Below are positions 9,344 to 18,652 of a stretch of 55,879 nucleotides of DNA, piece by piece. How positions within the stretch are numbered: position 1 is the stretch's first letter; each line of letters begins with the position of its first letter. This DNA is from a bacterium (GTDB lineage: Bacteria > Bdellovibrionota_C > UBA2361 > RFPC01): NCBI GenBank assembly GCA_030431715.1, contig JAUIIO010000026.1, forward strand, positions 1-55,879. Reading direction: 5' to 3'. The translations under genes and the position numbers were made by a program. The notes under the pieces are model-generated. The model saw only the letters and a list, made by a program, of their open reading frames with translations, ran no database searches and was not told the origin of the DNA.

Positions 9344-10980
9344 CTCGACCTCCTGTTTTGTTTTATGTACTTACTTGTTTCACTACAGGCTACCTCGAGA
9401 TACGCATGGAACTTATTGAAAGTCGGACCGTGAGTTCGGATCTGCTGATACGCATTAAATTCTCTGAAGTTAAATTTTAATATGTCTCGAAAGCTTTCTC
9501 GCTTCTCAGGAGAGTAGCGCTGCTTGAGATTATTCATATGTGAAGTAAAGGGGGAGTTCGGGCGACCCCGGCCAGTGTATCCCTTGTAACAAAGCGGCTG
9601 ATATACGCCCCAGTAGTAGTTTTCTGGGAGAATGACCCCAGTCTGATACACTTCTTCTATATATTTTAGCCAATCTGATGAATTGTCATAAGAATTCGTC
9701 AGCAGATACGCATGGTCGTTGTAGAGTTTTTCGCCGTACTCAAACTGAAGGGGACGTGTGCTTGAGATCGTGCCATCGAGATTTCCGTAGCTGAGAATAA
9801 AGGTGGTGAGTATTAATCCAGCAATTTGTAGGTCCAGAAGTTGCCTGTGAGTTATCTTTTTAATGAGTATTGCTACAAAGCCAATAAATGATCCGGTGAG
9901 AAGAAGAGTGCCTGCTGAAGCCAGAACTCGCTGGTCTCTGAGACCAAATATAATCTGCTGAGCGAAAAGCTTGTGATGTGAGAAGATACTTAGAGCAAAA
10001 AGTTCGACAGCAAAGATGCCAAGTAAGATCCGTATGCGCTTTTTCGTTTTCTTGCACTCCGTTGGGGCTTTTTCGGCAAAATACCAGAGAAAGGCTCCGA
10101 GAACGGCTACATGAAGAAGCTCAAAAAATCCCTTACGTACATATTGTGAGAGCTCCTTATAGGAGAGAAGTTGTGGGTTGATCCCAAGAAATTCCATTTG
10201 GAAACAACAAAATGCAAATAGTAAGGCAAGAAGAGGAACTATAATAATATAGTAGTGAGAAGCCTGAAAGAATTTTATCTCTCTATATTTCGTCTTTTGC
10301 TCCTCAGGGGCCGTAAGGGCGTAAACGATGCCCGCAATAAAAACAGCTACTAAAGCATTCTCAATGAGTTCAATGCTAAAGAGCCATGCAATAAAATCAT
10401 AGATGTTTGTCAGTACCGCTTCCATGAATTTTTGGAACGCGGCATTCACAGTTCCGAGTAGTGCCGTGAAAATCAGTAAGATGACAGAGGACACTACGCC
10501 GGCACCAATCTTCCCAGCATCGAGCGAAATGCTCTTATCTCCGAGTGAAAAGTGGCAGAGATTTGTCCATACATCGTTTCGAAAGCAGCGCATTGTTTTT
10601 TGGAAAGGAGTGCTACACATGTAGAAGGCAAAGGTGAGGCCGTTTGATACTCCTTTTGTATTCCGCTCAATAAGCAGCGTCATGTAGACAACTGTGGTAT
10701 AGGCGACCAACCAGTGAAGGTCTTGGACTCTGTGGTTTGAGATTAGAGTGAAGCCGAGTGAGTTCAGCAGTCCCACCCCGAGAGCAGTCTTCGCTCTCCA
10801 ACATGCCTTGTTGGTTAGTTGGATCTGCTCAAAGAGCCCTAGGGTTAGCAGCGACAGAATGAGGGTTGCCTGAAAATTGACAGGAACATGGCTCCCGACA
10901 AGGAGCGCGTAGGTGATGCCGAGTATCCAAGATGTGCGACGTGCTGTCTTCACAGCCTGAGTGGGTGAGTTACCTTCCAT
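9337..10980 (-). CDS. DUF4173-type polytopic membrane protein
   Basis: The 547-residue protein has about 11-12 hydrophobic segments and the signature YKELSQYVRKGFFELLHVAV (near residue 280), which I recognise as the core of DUF4173 membrane proteins. The last 140 residues form a soluble tail (from about YNDHAYLLTN). Function is unknown in the family. A GGAGG Shine-Dalgarno lies just upstream of the ATG. The promoter has a perfect extended -10 (TGATATAAT, read on the minus strand, 11013-11021) with a palindromic operator over its start point. It is the first gene of an operon with the alpha/alpha-barrel-like gene and is divergent from a regulator operon. Confidence 0.65.
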   Translation of the reverse strand: MEGNSPTQAVKTARRTSWILGITYALLVGSHVPVNFQATLILSLLTLGLFEQIQLTNKACWRAKTALGVGLLNSLGFTLISNHRVQDLHWLVAYTTVVYMTLLIERNTKGVSNGLTFAFYMCSTPFQKTMRCFRNDVWTNLCHFSLGDKSISLDAGKIGAGVVSSVILLIFTALLGTVNAAFQKFMEAVLTNIYDFIAWLFSIELIENALVAVFIAGIVYALTAPEEQKTKYREIKFFQASHYYIIIVPLLALLFAFCCFQMEFLGINPQLLSYKELSQYVRKGFFELLHVAVLGAFLWYFAEKAPTECKKTKKRIRILLGIFAVELFALSIFSHHKLFAQQIIFGLRDQRVLASAGTLLLTGSFIGFVAILIKKITHRQLLDLQIAGLILTTFILSYGNLDGTISSTRPLQFEYGEKLYNDHAYLLTNSYDNSSDWLKYIEEVYQTGVILPENYYWGVYQPLCYKGYTGRGRPNSPFTSHMNNLKQRYSPEKRESFRDILKFNFREFNAYQQIRTHGPTFNKFHAYLEVACSETSKYIKQNRRSRW

Positions 10981-10996
10981 AAAACCTCCAAAACTA

Positions 10997-11021
10997 GTTT
11001 GTATTACAAACCATTATATCA
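10997..11021 (-). promoter_or_regulatory. Extended -10 promoter plus palindromic operator (DUF4173 operon)
   Basis: On the minus strand TGATATAAT (11021 to 11013) is a perfect extended -10. Directly downstream, GTTTGTATTACAAAC at 10997-11011 is a perfect 15-bp palindrome with 7-bp arms and a central T, placed where the transcription start should be. A near-identical palindrome lies at 11120-11134 on the opposing promoter. The layout fits repression by the winged-helix protein encoded at 11855; that link is inference. Confidence 0.7.
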
Positions 11022-11089
11022 CAAACACTGTTATGCGCAAGCTGGGTGAGTGTTTTTAATGCATATAATTACAGCTAGTTGGCTGGAAG

Positions 11090-11134
11090 TTGTCGCTTTC
11101 TTGATTCTTGTGTATACTAGTTTGTAGTGCAAAC
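11090..11134 (+). promoter_or_regulatory. Promoter plus palindromic operator of the regulator operon
   Basis: TTGTCG (11090-11095), a 17-bp spacer and TATACT (11113-11118) form a sigma-70-type promoter. GTTTGTAGTGCAAAC at 11120-11134 differs from a perfect palindrome at one pair of positions and sits over the expected start point, six bases before the Shine-Dalgarno. It matches 12 of 15 bases or better with the operator at 10997-11011, pointing to one dimeric regulator acting on both promoters, including its own. Confidence 0.7.
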
Positions 11135-11150
11135 TTTATAAGGAGTGCCC

Positions 11151-11858
11151 ATGTTTGTCCCCTCTGATGCTGTACAGCGTGCAATTGAAGATTTAACGAT
11201 TATTAGAAAGGCGATCGACTCATCTCGGTCACATTCTGAGCGAACAGACAGGGCGCTCTTGCTCTCTAATCGGGTTCATCTCCTCGTTATCTCGTCGGCG
11301 CTCCTTGTAGCGTTCCTTTTACTCATCACTGAGCTGACATTGGACGGAATACATACGAGCACCTTTCTCGCTTCTTCATATGATACCAATATTAGGTTTG
11401 CTGGATTGCTCAATGCAGCACTCTTTCTTCTTATAGGTAGCGGATTGGTTTACTTTATTGCGTATCGTGCTGCTAGGCGTTCCGATATGTCCCTTGAAAA
11501 TTTTATCGCTTTAAATTTCGAGTATCTCCGGAACATGTCATTTTTGTCAGATCTGTTTCTAAAGTTTAGCTTCTTTAGTGCGATTATAATCGCAGGCAAG
11601 CCGGAATGGGTCGCTCCCTTGCTCTGCGTCTTTATCGCAGATTATTTAGTTCAGGGAAGGTTTTTTGTGCTACCGCTTATGAGTTCTTATGCACTCGCAG
11701 TCATTTCTTTTGGAATTGCTGCTTTACAGATCTCCCTTAAGAGCATTTCTGTAGGTATTCCTCTGGCACTCTTCTGCCTTGCGTGTATCTTTTCTCTGGT
11801 ACATCTTAAGCGGAATATCTGCTCACAAGGAGATGATGTACAGGAAGATGCTTCATGA
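11151..11858 (+). CDS. Membrane protein of unknown function, partner of a winged-helix regulator
   Basis: About 235 residues. A soluble N-terminal stretch (about 45 residues, partly amphipathic) is followed by five or six hydrophobic segments, for example VHLLVISSALLVAFLLLI and GIPLALFCLACIFSLVHL. I do not recognise a family. The start is taken as ATG 11151 because AGGAG (11141-11145) then stands five bases away; the GTG six bases earlier overlaps that Shine-Dalgarno. Its ATGA overlap with the downstream regulator gene means they are translationally coupled, so it may sense the signal that the regulator responds to. That is inference from layout. Confidence 0.6.
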   Translation: MFVPSDAVQRAIEDLTIIRKAIDSSRSHSERTDRALLLSNRVHLLVISSALLVAFLLLITELTLDGIHTSTFLASSYDTNIRFAGLLNAALFLLIGSGLVYFIAYRAARRSDMSLENFIALNFEYLRNMSFLSDLFLKFSFFSAIIIAGKPEWVAPLLCVFIADYLVQGRFFVLPLMSSYALAVISFGIAALQISLKSISVGIPLALFCLACIFSLVHLKRNICSQGDDVQEDAS

Positions 11859-12163
11859 GTTTAAAAGACTTCCTTGCCTTTGATTCGTTACTCTCTGATC
11901 GCACAAGGCTTGCCATAATGGCCACTCTTACTTCTAGTGAGGAACCTATCGATTTTAATACTCTTCTTGAGCAGCTCGATCTCACGAAGGGAAATCTCTC
12001 AAGTCATATGCGTAAGCTAGAAGATGCGAAGCTTATAAAGGTTTCCAAAAGATTTATCGACAGAAAACCTAAAACGACATATGTCGCTTCAACACGTGGC
12101 TCACTTGAGTTAAAGAATTATCTGACTCAGATACAGAACGTGATAGAAAAAGTTGACGAGTAG
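11855..12163 (+). CDS. Winged-helix transcriptional regulator (PF13601-like)
   Basis: The 102-residue protein is a single winged helix. LSDRTRLAIMATL is the opening helix, LDLTKGNLSSHMRKLEDAKL the recognition helix, and VSKRFIDRKPKTTY the wing, with SLELKNYL as the dimer helix. This is the ArsR-like winged-helix family best matched by PF13601 (MarR/ArsR superfamily). No metal-binding Cys pair is visible, so it is unlikely to be a classical metal sensor. It overlaps the upstream membrane gene by four bases. The two GTTTGTA palindromes on the divergent promoters are its likely operators. Its stop abuts the stop of the opposing gene with no gap. Confidence 0.85.
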   Translation: MSLKDFLAFDSLLSDRTRLAIMATLTSSEEPIDFNTLLEQLDLTKGNLSSHMRKLEDAKLIKVSKRFIDRKPKTTYVASTRGSLELKNYLTQIQNVIEKVDE

Positions 12164-13105
12164 TTATTCTTCGTCCTCTACGGTTACATTTGTAACGGTA
12201 TACGTTTCAACTGAGATCTCTTCTTCATAGTACTGTTGCTGTTGTTTTTGACGGTTTTTGACGAATGACATGAGAGCTTCGCGGAGCTGGCTTACGGGGT
12301 CTGCTTGCTGCCTTGAGTCGTGTGATAAAGACATGGCGTGAAGCAGAGTGTGGGCGAGAGCTGTGAGCGCTACCCAGAGAAGGGCTAGGGTGAATACGCT
12401 AGATAGCCGCATAAGTTCTGGTGCTCTGAGGATGTATGCAGGCATAAGCGCTACGGCTGTACTTAGCCCTACAACGAGAGCAATCAGGATAGCAATTGGG
12501 TTTTGATAGAGTGCTACATAGGCCGGAATCTGGTAAAGCGACTGCCTCGGGGTGACATCCAGAGTAGAAACCGCGAAGAGGGTGCTAAAAAGCGTTGCGT
12601 TCCGCCAGAAGATGATGCCAGAAACGATGATGGCAACCGCAAGAAAGAGATACATCGTAAGTGATGATGAGTTCGCCGTGAAGTATTCATAGTACATAAA
12701 CACAAATACGGCAGGAGCGATGCATGCGTGAAGCGATGCTCGCAGCAAGAGAAAGAACATCTTAAAAGTCCGTGCCCCTTTTTTAAAAATATTAAAGAGT
12801 AATCGCCAGAAAGGAACACGGCCCTCTGTCCATAGAAAAAAAGCGGGCTGAGAGAGTGTGGCGTAGAGGAAAGAGAAGTATGTAAGGTAGAGGAAAAAAG
12901 CTATTACCCACCAAAGCGCTTGGAAGAAGTTGACGTTTCCGGGCCATCTTCTTCCTGTGATAATGAGCGTGGTGCGAATAGTCTCAGTCGTTTCGTAGAG
13001 AAAATAAGTAAGGACAACTGCAAGGGTGAGAGAGAGGATTGTCCCCACTGGAGCTCTTACCAGTAGGGTTTTAAAGTACAAAGATGACTGTTTGAATACG
13101 GCCAT
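12164..13105 (-). CDS. Polytopic membrane protein of unknown function
   Basis: The 313-residue protein has about six hydrophobic segments (starting at LSLTLAVVLTYFLY, last near SVFTLALLWVALTALAHTLL). A cytosolic tail then carries a run of Gln (KQQQQYYEEE) and an acidic end. The layout recalls bacterial proteins that organise six helices plus a charged tail, but I recognise no family and give no function. The gene ends with zero spacing to the regulator gene on the opposite strand and lies downstream of the trypsin-like gene with 17 bp between them, so the two may be co-transcribed. Confidence 0.6.
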   Translation of the reverse strand: MAVFKQSSLYFKTLLVRAPVGTILSLTLAVVLTYFLYETTETIRTTLIITGRRWPGNVNFFQALWWVIAFFLYLTYFSFLYATLSQPAFFLWTEGRVPFWRLLFNIFKKGARTFKMFFLLLRASLHACIAPAVFVFMYYEYFTANSSSLTMYLFLAVAIIVSGIIFWRNATLFSTLFAVSTLDVTPRQSLYQIPAYVALYQNPIAILIALVVGLSTAVALMPAYILRAPELMRLSSVFTLALLWVALTALAHTLLHAMSLSHDSRQQADPVSQLREALMSFVKNRQKQQQQYYEEEISVETYTVTNVTVEDEE

Positions 13106-13122
13106 GGGATTGGTCGGGTAGC

Positions 13123-13917
13123 TTATTCTACTCTGGCGTCTGGAACCTGTTGTAAGATGAAGTCAAGGATACTGGATTCCTGAACATTTGCATACGAAGT
13201 TACATCGCCTTCAAGGCAGTCAGTTTGAATTCCTGTAGAGACAACGCCGACGACTCCTGTTACTCCATTTGAGGTTGTAAATACTGCAGGTCCTCCGGAA
13301 TCACCATTACATGAGTTACTTCCCGTACCGTTGTAGCTTGCCGATATGTGATTTTCAGTTACGGTATCAGCTTTCATCTCACCGCTCTGAAGAACACCTA
13401 TCTCCTGATTCTCATCCAATCCATAGCCAAAGATCGAAAAGATGTCGCCGGGGGCAATATCCTGACTGGCGATGATGGGAAGTGTTGGTTGACCGCTTAG
13501 AGGAGAAGAGAGTTTTAAGATTGCTGCGTCGTTAAATACAGCAGCGATGCCTGATGAAGTTGTTGCCTGCGGATGTGAAACGGCATCTCGGACAGTGACA
13601 GTTCTTCCGTCTACTTCAACTAATGCTCGTACAACGCCACCGAAGAGACAGTGAGCAGCAGTAAGGACATCATCACTCGTGAGGAGTGTTCCGCTGCATA
13701 TAGATACATCACCCAGTATCCCCTGAAAGTATATTCTCACAATAGGAGAGCCGGATTCACTACAGGTGGCGCCATTTATAACCCGTGTTTCAAGTCCGAG
13801 AAGCGGACAGGCGTTTGTGCCGGGAGTGGCCCCGTCGTCGTCGCCACCACCGCCACCGCACGCGTAGAGAGAGAGAACCGATAGGAGTAGGCAAGCTTTA
13901 AAGAGGAGTGATTTCAT
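13123..13917 (-). CDS. Trypsin-like serine protease, lipoprotein
   Basis: About 264 residues from ATG 13917. It opens with a lipoprotein signal (MKSLLFKACLLLSVLSLYAC, lipid-carrying Cys in LYAC) and a Gly/Asp linker. The S1 fold follows with all three catalytic motifs: LTAAHC (His), NDAAILKL (Asp) and GDSGGPAV (Ser). Cys pairs fit disulfides. The mature protein should be tethered in the envelope and cleave proteins there. A longer frame starts at 13974, but the extra 19 residues precede the signal peptide and are unlikely to be used. The Shine-Dalgarno (AAGGA) is rather far upstream. A hairpin-rich repeat lies just upstream. Confidence 0.85.
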   Translation of the reverse strand: MKSLLFKACLLLSVLSLYACGGGGGDDDGATPGTNACPLLGLETRVINGATCSESGSPIVRIYFQGILGDVSICSGTLLTSDDVLTAAHCLFGGVVRALVEVDGRTVTVRDAVSHPQATTSSGIAAVFNDAAILKLSSPLSGQPTLPIIASQDIAPGDIFSIFGYGLDENQEIGVLQSGEMKADTVTENHISASYNGTGSNSCNGDSGGPAVFTTSNGVTGVVGVVSTGIQTDCLEGDVTSYANVQESSILDFILQQVPDARVE

Positions 13918-14085
13918 AGCAAAGAGTGTCCTTAAGCAGTTGTGGTAATTTTTCACGCCCTGATAAAAGCTCATCTAAGGCACTGTAAGCGTTCAGGGTT
14001 TTGTCGGTGTCGAGGAAGGCATTCTTTTTTGCGCGGAGGTGACCTGTACGGTCATTGAGCACGAAAAAGAATGCCTGACTGCCTG

Positions 14086-14159
14086 TCCCCCGTAGCCTTG
14101 GCGAAGGGGGAATGCTCTCTGCTGTAGCTTTTTCCGTAGAAAAAGCGGTAAGCAGAGAG
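14086..14159. repeat. Two adjacent hairpins, one of a dispersed TCCCCC-TAGCCTT family
   Basis: The first hairpin pairs TCCCCC (14086-14091) with GGGGGA (14106-14111) around a TAGCCTT...GGCGA loop, almost the same as the hairpin at 25265-25294. The second is larger: CTCTCTGCT (14115-14123) pairs with AGCAGAGAG (14151-14159), and inside it GCTTTTTC (14127-14134) pairs with GAAAAAGC (14139-14146) over a 4-nt loop. Both arms are perfect. A minus-strand reading frame (13898-14230) runs through them but has repeat-derived, low-quality sequence, so I treat the stretch as non-coding. Confidence 0.7.
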
Positions 14160-14265
14160 TTGTGCAGGGCGCAAAGCGCCTGTAGCAAACACCGAGAAAA
14201 GACTGAACGCTTACCAGTTGTAACTTTCATTCTGGCTCGCTAAGCTTAGCACTAATAGGTGGTCT

Positions 14266-16110
14266 ATGAAATTGTTTGCTTCACTTCCCGTACTGTTTCA
14301 CATATTTATCTGTCTGATTCTTGTTCTGACCGGGTGCTCAAGTACTCGTGAGGAAGGTGCAGGCTTTACTGGTACCGAGAGGTTGCCCAAAGATAAGCTC
14401 AATCCGTTCCCTTTACCCGAAGGCTCTGATCCCGTGCAGGTAAAGCCCGGACTCCCGTGGGAGATGTGGCCGCTTAGCCGAGACCTTACAGGTACTCCTA
14501 TTAGTGATCCGACGGTTCTTGAAGCTGATGAACTTATTCGTGCTTCAAGGAGAGAGGAGGCTTTGAGGCTTTACCGCCATGCCGCAAGAAAGAGCTTGCC
14601 AGATACTGAGCACGCAGCCGTCGTTATTCGACTGGCCAGTACAGAACTTTCCCTTGATCAACCCGAGCAGGCTCTTAAGGTTTTAACCGATTATTTCAAT
14701 TCCCTTCAGGTAAGAGAAGATCAGGTTGATGGGATGTTTTCCCTTCTATTTGCTTATGCTTATGCGCGCAAGGGCGATCTCGATCAGAGTATTGCTTGGT
14801 TTTCTAAGATACATCGACTTACTGCCGGTACTGGAAGAGAAGCTGAAGCGGCAAAGAACGCTGTCACTATGATGCTACGCGCACTTCCAACACCTACATT
14901 TTCTGAGCTTCAGAAACGATGGGGAGGAGATGCTTTCATAAATAGTCTTATGAGTCAGGAGGCTCGCCGTAGAAGGTATCCTGACTTTCAAGAGCCGAGT
15001 GGCGTATATGTGACTCGATTTTGGGAGATGGAAGCTCCGAGCATGATTGCAGGGGTAGATCCTTTTTCTTCGGCAGCGCAGGTGCATCTTGGCGTGCTTT
15101 TACCACTAAGCGGCAAGTATGCTGCGCTGGGCTTAAATACGAAACAGGGAATTGAGCTGGCCTTTCTCGGTCAACAGGTAGGGAGTGCTATCGCGCCACT
15201 ATATCGTGACACCGAAGGTGGGCTTATCGAAGGTGCAACGGTTTTTAGAGAGATTACGGCGTCTGGGAAGACCCCGGTTGTAATAGGTCCTTTAATATCT
15301 GATGTGGCGAGTGCTGTCGCCGATATTGCTCGACCAAACGATATAAGCGTCTTTGCGCTTTCTAAGCGTAGTTCATTTATGACCGGAGAGGGTATTTATA
15401 GACTTGGCCCTACCGTAGAGTCGCAGATACAGTCTCTTATCGATGTAGCTTCAGCTACTAAAGGGTACAGACGTTATGCCGTTGTCGCTCCTAGTTCCAT
15501 AGTAGGAGATCACTACCTTTCGGTTTTTGAGGAAGCTACCTCTCAGCGAGCCCTTAACATTACGTTTGTTGGAAGGTACCGAGAGGGAGACGACGCTTCT
15601 CTTGTCTCGCTTATTAACCAGCTAGAGGTAGCCGACTTTGATGCGATATTTTTCCCCGGTTCGCTTGATGATGCATCCCGTTTCCTTACCAATATTCCAT
15701 ATTCTAAAAGAAGAGAGTTTCCGGTTGTTGGGCCTGGCACATGGTACAATCCTGCTGAGATTGCGCGTTCTCGCACCGTGCTAGAAGGAGTGATGTTTGT
15801 AAGCCCTTTCTTTGCTGAGAGTCAACGAGACGTTGTTGTGCGATTTAATGAGGCATTCCAGAGAAAGTACGGAAAGAAGCCTGACTTCTTAGCAGCACAA
15901 GGGTTTGATGCCGCAACGGTTGTGCTCAATGCTCTAAAGCGAACACTACAGAGTGATGTTACCTTTACCGGAGCGCTTAGGCAGATCGAGCTCTATGAGG
16001 GGCTCACCGGAGATATCCAGCTACTCTCTAATGGTGAGCTCAAAAGGACCTTTGCGGTCGTTGAGCTCCATAGAGGTAAGCTACGCGAAGTGCGACCTCG
16101 TGAGCTCTGA
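14266..16110 (+). CDS. Penicillin-binding protein activator, LpoA/LppC-like lipoprotein
   Basis: The 614-residue protein starts with a lipoprotein signal (lipobox LTGC near residue 24). A helical, TPR-like part (about 85-230) is followed by a periplasmic-binding-protein-like domain opening at HLGVLLPLSGKYAALGL and including PVVIGPLISDVASAVADI. This is the architecture of LppC/LpoA outer-membrane lipoproteins, which reach through peptidoglycan to stimulate penicillin-binding proteins; LpoA of E. coli has the same two-domain plan. It also resembles amino-acid transporter binding proteins, but the TPR part argues for the activator. It precedes lon by about 110 bp. Confidence 0.75.
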   Translation: MKLFASLPVLFHIFICLILVLTGCSSTREEGAGFTGTERLPKDKLNPFPLPEGSDPVQVKPGLPWEMWPLSRDLTGTPISDPTVLEADELIRASRREEALRLYRHAARKSLPDTEHAAVVIRLASTELSLDQPEQALKVLTDYFNSLQVREDQVDGMFSLLFAYAYARKGDLDQSIAWFSKIHRLTAGTGREAEAAKNAVTMMLRALPTPTFSELQKRWGGDAFINSLMSQEARRRRYPDFQEPSGVYVTRFWEMEAPSMIAGVDPFSSAAQVHLGVLLPLSGKYAALGLNTKQGIELAFLGQQVGSAIAPLYRDTEGGLIEGATVFREITASGKTPVVIGPLISDVASAVADIARPNDISVFALSKRSSFMTGEGIYRLGPTVESQIQSLIDVASATKGYRRYAVVAPSSIVGDHYLSVFEEATSQRALNITFVGRYREGDDASLVSLINQLEVADFDAIFFPGSLDDASRFLTNIPYSKRREFPVVGPGTWYNPAEIARSRTVLEGVMFVSPFFAESQRDVVVRFNEAFQRKYGKKPDFLAAQGFDAATVVLNALKRTLQSDVTFTGALRQIELYEGLTGDIQLLSNGELKRTFAVVELHRGKLREVRPREL

Positions 16111-16193
16111 TTGAGGGTCCGTTGAAATTTAAAATAGCTAGTGACAACAGCCAGTTAGGGCACCTCTTTCTTCAACTCATTTGAATTTCGTGC

Positions 16194-16220
16194 TATAATA
16201 GGTGATAAGTCATCTTATCA
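16194..16220 (+). promoter_or_regulatory. lon -10 element and 5'-leader palindrome
   Basis: TATAAT at 16194-16199 is a perfect -10 box; the best -35 (TTCAAC, 16171-16176) is poor, which suggests an activator or another sigma factor. TGATAAG (16203-16209) and CTTATCA (16214-16220) form a perfect 7-bp palindrome around TCAT, exactly between the expected transcription start and the lon ATG at 16223, where a Shine-Dalgarno would normally lie. Confidence 0.55.
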
Positions 16221-16222
16221 GT

Positions 16223-18652
16223 ATGAACAAAAAAACATCTTCAAAATCAGATCAGGTAGAATACGATGATGAGATAGAGCTTCCTGAAGTTCTTCCCATT
16301 CTTCCAGCGAGTGATATCGTTCCATTTCCATCCGTAGTGCTCTCTCTTTATGTCACAAGCGAAGCGGGCATCAGAGCAGTTGAGTCCGTGGTGGATGATC
16401 ATAAATTTGTTTTCGTGCTTGCTCAGAAAGACTCTGAGGTTGATGAGCCTGCAGTTAGTGATCTCTACACAACCGGAGTGATCTGCTCGGTTATGAGAAT
16501 GCTTAAGCTTCCAGATAATAGGTGTAAGGTCCTATTGCAAGGAATGTTTCGCGGGCGTGTTGAAGAGTTTAAAAAGAAGAAAAAATTTCTTAGTGCGAGT
16601 GTTGAACCGATTCTGACGCCAGATTATGTCGAGGTGACTGCGGAGCAAGAAAGCCTTATGCACCGCATTGAGGAGAATGTCCGGGTACTCGTAGAGTATG
16701 AGCATCTTCCTGAAGAGATTCTTGTTGTAACAGAGGATATCGATGAGCCCGGTATGTTTGCTGATGTTGTTTCCGCACACTATCAGCTTGAGGTTGAAAA
16801 AGCCCAGACGTTCTTAGAAGAGTTAGATCCCGTAGAACGTTTAAAGTTAACTGACAATCTGGTTACCGAAGATTTAAACCAGTTTATCGTTTCAGAGAAT
16901 GTAAAAGCGCTTGCTCAAGATGAGCTCTCTAAAGATCAGCGTGATTACTTCCTAAGAGAGCAGCTAAAACTAATTCGACGTGAGCTTGGGGAAACTGATG
17001 CTGCGCCAGATGATCTTGCCGAGCTCAGGTCGGCCCTTAAGAAGGCAAAGCTTCCAAAACATGCCAAAGAAGAAGCGGACAAGCAGCTCATACGTCTTGA
17101 GCGGATGCACGTTGAATCCAGTGAACACTCACTTCTTCGCACGTACCTTGAATGGCTGGCGGATCTGCCGTGGAGCAAGAAGAGCCGTGAAAGGCTTGAT
17201 CTGAAAAAGGCACGTAAGGGTCTGGATGAAGATCATTTCGGGCTTGATAAGGTTAAAGATAGAATTCTTGAGTATCTCAGTGTTCGAAAGCTTAACAAAG
17301 AGTCTGCTGGACCTATACTTTGCTTTGTCGGCCCGCCAGGGGTTGGTAAGACTTCTCTTGGAAAGACAATCGCAGCGGCACTTGGTAGGAAGTTTCACCG
17401 AATTTCTATCGGTGGCGTGCGAGACGAGGCGGAGATTCGAGGCCACCGTAGAACCTATGTCGGAGCGCTTCCCGGACGTATCATACAGGGACTTAAACAG
17501 GCTGGTACAAACAATCCAGTTATCGTGCTTGATGAGCTTGATAAGGTCGGGGCTGATTTTCGCGGAGATCCGGCGTCTGCTCTTTTAGAAGTACTGGATC
17601 CTCAGCAGAACGATACCTTTACCGATCACTACGTAAATATCCCATTTGATCTTTCAAATACGATGTTTATTGCGACGGCTAATACCGTTGACACTATACC
17701 AGAAGCTCTTATGGATCGGTTAGAGATTATCCGTATCTCTGGCTACACCACTGAGGAAAAGATTGAGATTGCGAAACGATATCTTGTGCCGCGTCAGCTT
17801 AAGAAATGTGGTGTTGATAAGTACAAACTTAAAATTAACGATCAAGCATTACGGTTCCTAATTGAACGTTATACACGAGAGGCTGGTGTGCGAAATCTTG
17901 AACGAGAAATCGGAGCTCTCTGTAGAAAAGTTGCTCGTGGTATAGCAGAAGGGAAGAAGCCACTTCAAAGCATTAAAGAGCAAGATGTACAAAAGATGCT
18001 TGGGCCCACTCACTATGATCCAGATCCAGATGAGGCGTTGGATATGGTAGGGCTGGTTCGCGGTCTTGCTTGGACAGCGCACGGTGGTGAGATGATGCCG
18101 ATTGAGGCTTCTGTTGCGAAAGGAAATGGGGCGCTGACACTTACTGGTAGGCTCGGAGATGTGATGCAGGAATCAGCTAGAGCCGCGGTGTTTTACGCTA
18201 GAGCAAATGCTGAAGCTCTTGGTCTCGACCCCGATTTTTATCAGAAGCTAGATATTCATGTGCATGTTCCAGGAGGTGCTATTCCTAAAGACGGCCCTTC
18301 TGCGGGAATCTCGATTGCTACAGCAATCGTATCTGCTCTCTCTGGGCGTAAGATCTCACATGAGTTGGCCATGACTGGAGAGATTACCCTGCGCGGAAAC
18401 GTGCTTCAAATCGGTGGTCTAAAGGAAAAGGCTCTAGCTGCGCTTCGTTATGAAATTAAGAAAGTAATCATACCGTATGAAAACCTTAAAGACCTCGAGG
18501 ATGTTCCAAAAGAACAGCGCGATCAGATAAAGTTCATACCGGTAAAGCATATCGGTGAGGTCCTTGAATACTCACTGAAGGACTCCTCACGATCTCGTTC
18601 AAGAGGAAAATCAAAGTCAAAGAAACAGGGGAGAGTCTCTCCAGTAGTATGA
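16223..18652 (+). CDS. lon: ATP-dependent protease Lon
   Basis: About 809 residues from ATG 16223. Domains in order: N-terminal substrate-binding LON domain (about 20-210), AAA+ module with Walker [10 protein letters not shown] (about 370) and Walker [12 protein letters not shown], and the C-terminal protease with the dyad Ser693 (in DGPSAG) and Lys736. It forms a cytosolic hexamer that degrades damaged and regulatory proteins. A GTG 21 bases upstream opens a longer frame, but it lies before the start point predicted from the TATAAT box, so ATG is preferred. The C-terminal tail is Ser/Arg/Lys-rich. It overlaps the following metalloprotease gene by four bases. Confidence 0.95.
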   Translation: MNKKTSSKSDQVEYDDEIELPEVLPILPASDIVPFPSVVLSLYVTSEAGIRAVESVVDDHKFVFVLAQKDSEVDEPAVSDLYTTGVICSVMRMLKLPDNRCKVLLQGMFRGRVEEFKKKKKFLSASVEPILTPDYVEVTAEQESLMHRIEENVRVLVEYEHLPEEILVVTEDIDEPGMFADVVSAHYQLEVEKAQTFLEELDPVERLKLTDNLVTEDLNQFIVSENVKALAQDELSKDQRDYFLREQLKLIRRELGETDAAPDDLAELRSALKKAKLPKHAKEEADKQLIRLERMHVESSEHSLLRTYLEWLADLPWSKKSRERLDLKKARKGLDEDHFGLDKVKDRILEYLSVRKLNKESAGPILCFVGPPGVGKTSLGKTIAAALGRKFHRISIGGVRDEAEIRGHRRTYVGALPGRIIQGLKQAGTNNPVIVLDELDKVGADFRGDPASALLEVLDPQQNDTFTDHYVNIPFDLSNTMFIATANTVDTIPEALMDRLEIIRISGYTTEEKIEIAKRYLVPRQLKKCGVDKYKLKINDQALRFLIERYTREAGVRNLEREIGALCRKVARGIAEGKKPLQSIKEQDVQKMLGPTHYDPDPDEALDMVGLVRGLAWTAHGGEMMPIEASVAKGNGALTLTGRLGDVMQESARAAVFYARANAEALGLDPDFYQKLDIHVHVPGGAIPKDGPSAGISIATAIVSALSGRKISHELAMTGEITLRGNVLQIGGLKEKALAALRYEIKKVIIPYENLKDLEDVPKEQRDQIKFIPVKHIGEVLEYSLKDSSRSRSRGKSKSKKQGRVSPVV

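Noticed and set aside
13898..14230. 110-codon minus-strand frame overlapping the trypsin-like gene
   Set aside because: It reads through two palindromic repeats and has no Shine-Dalgarno or recognisable domain.
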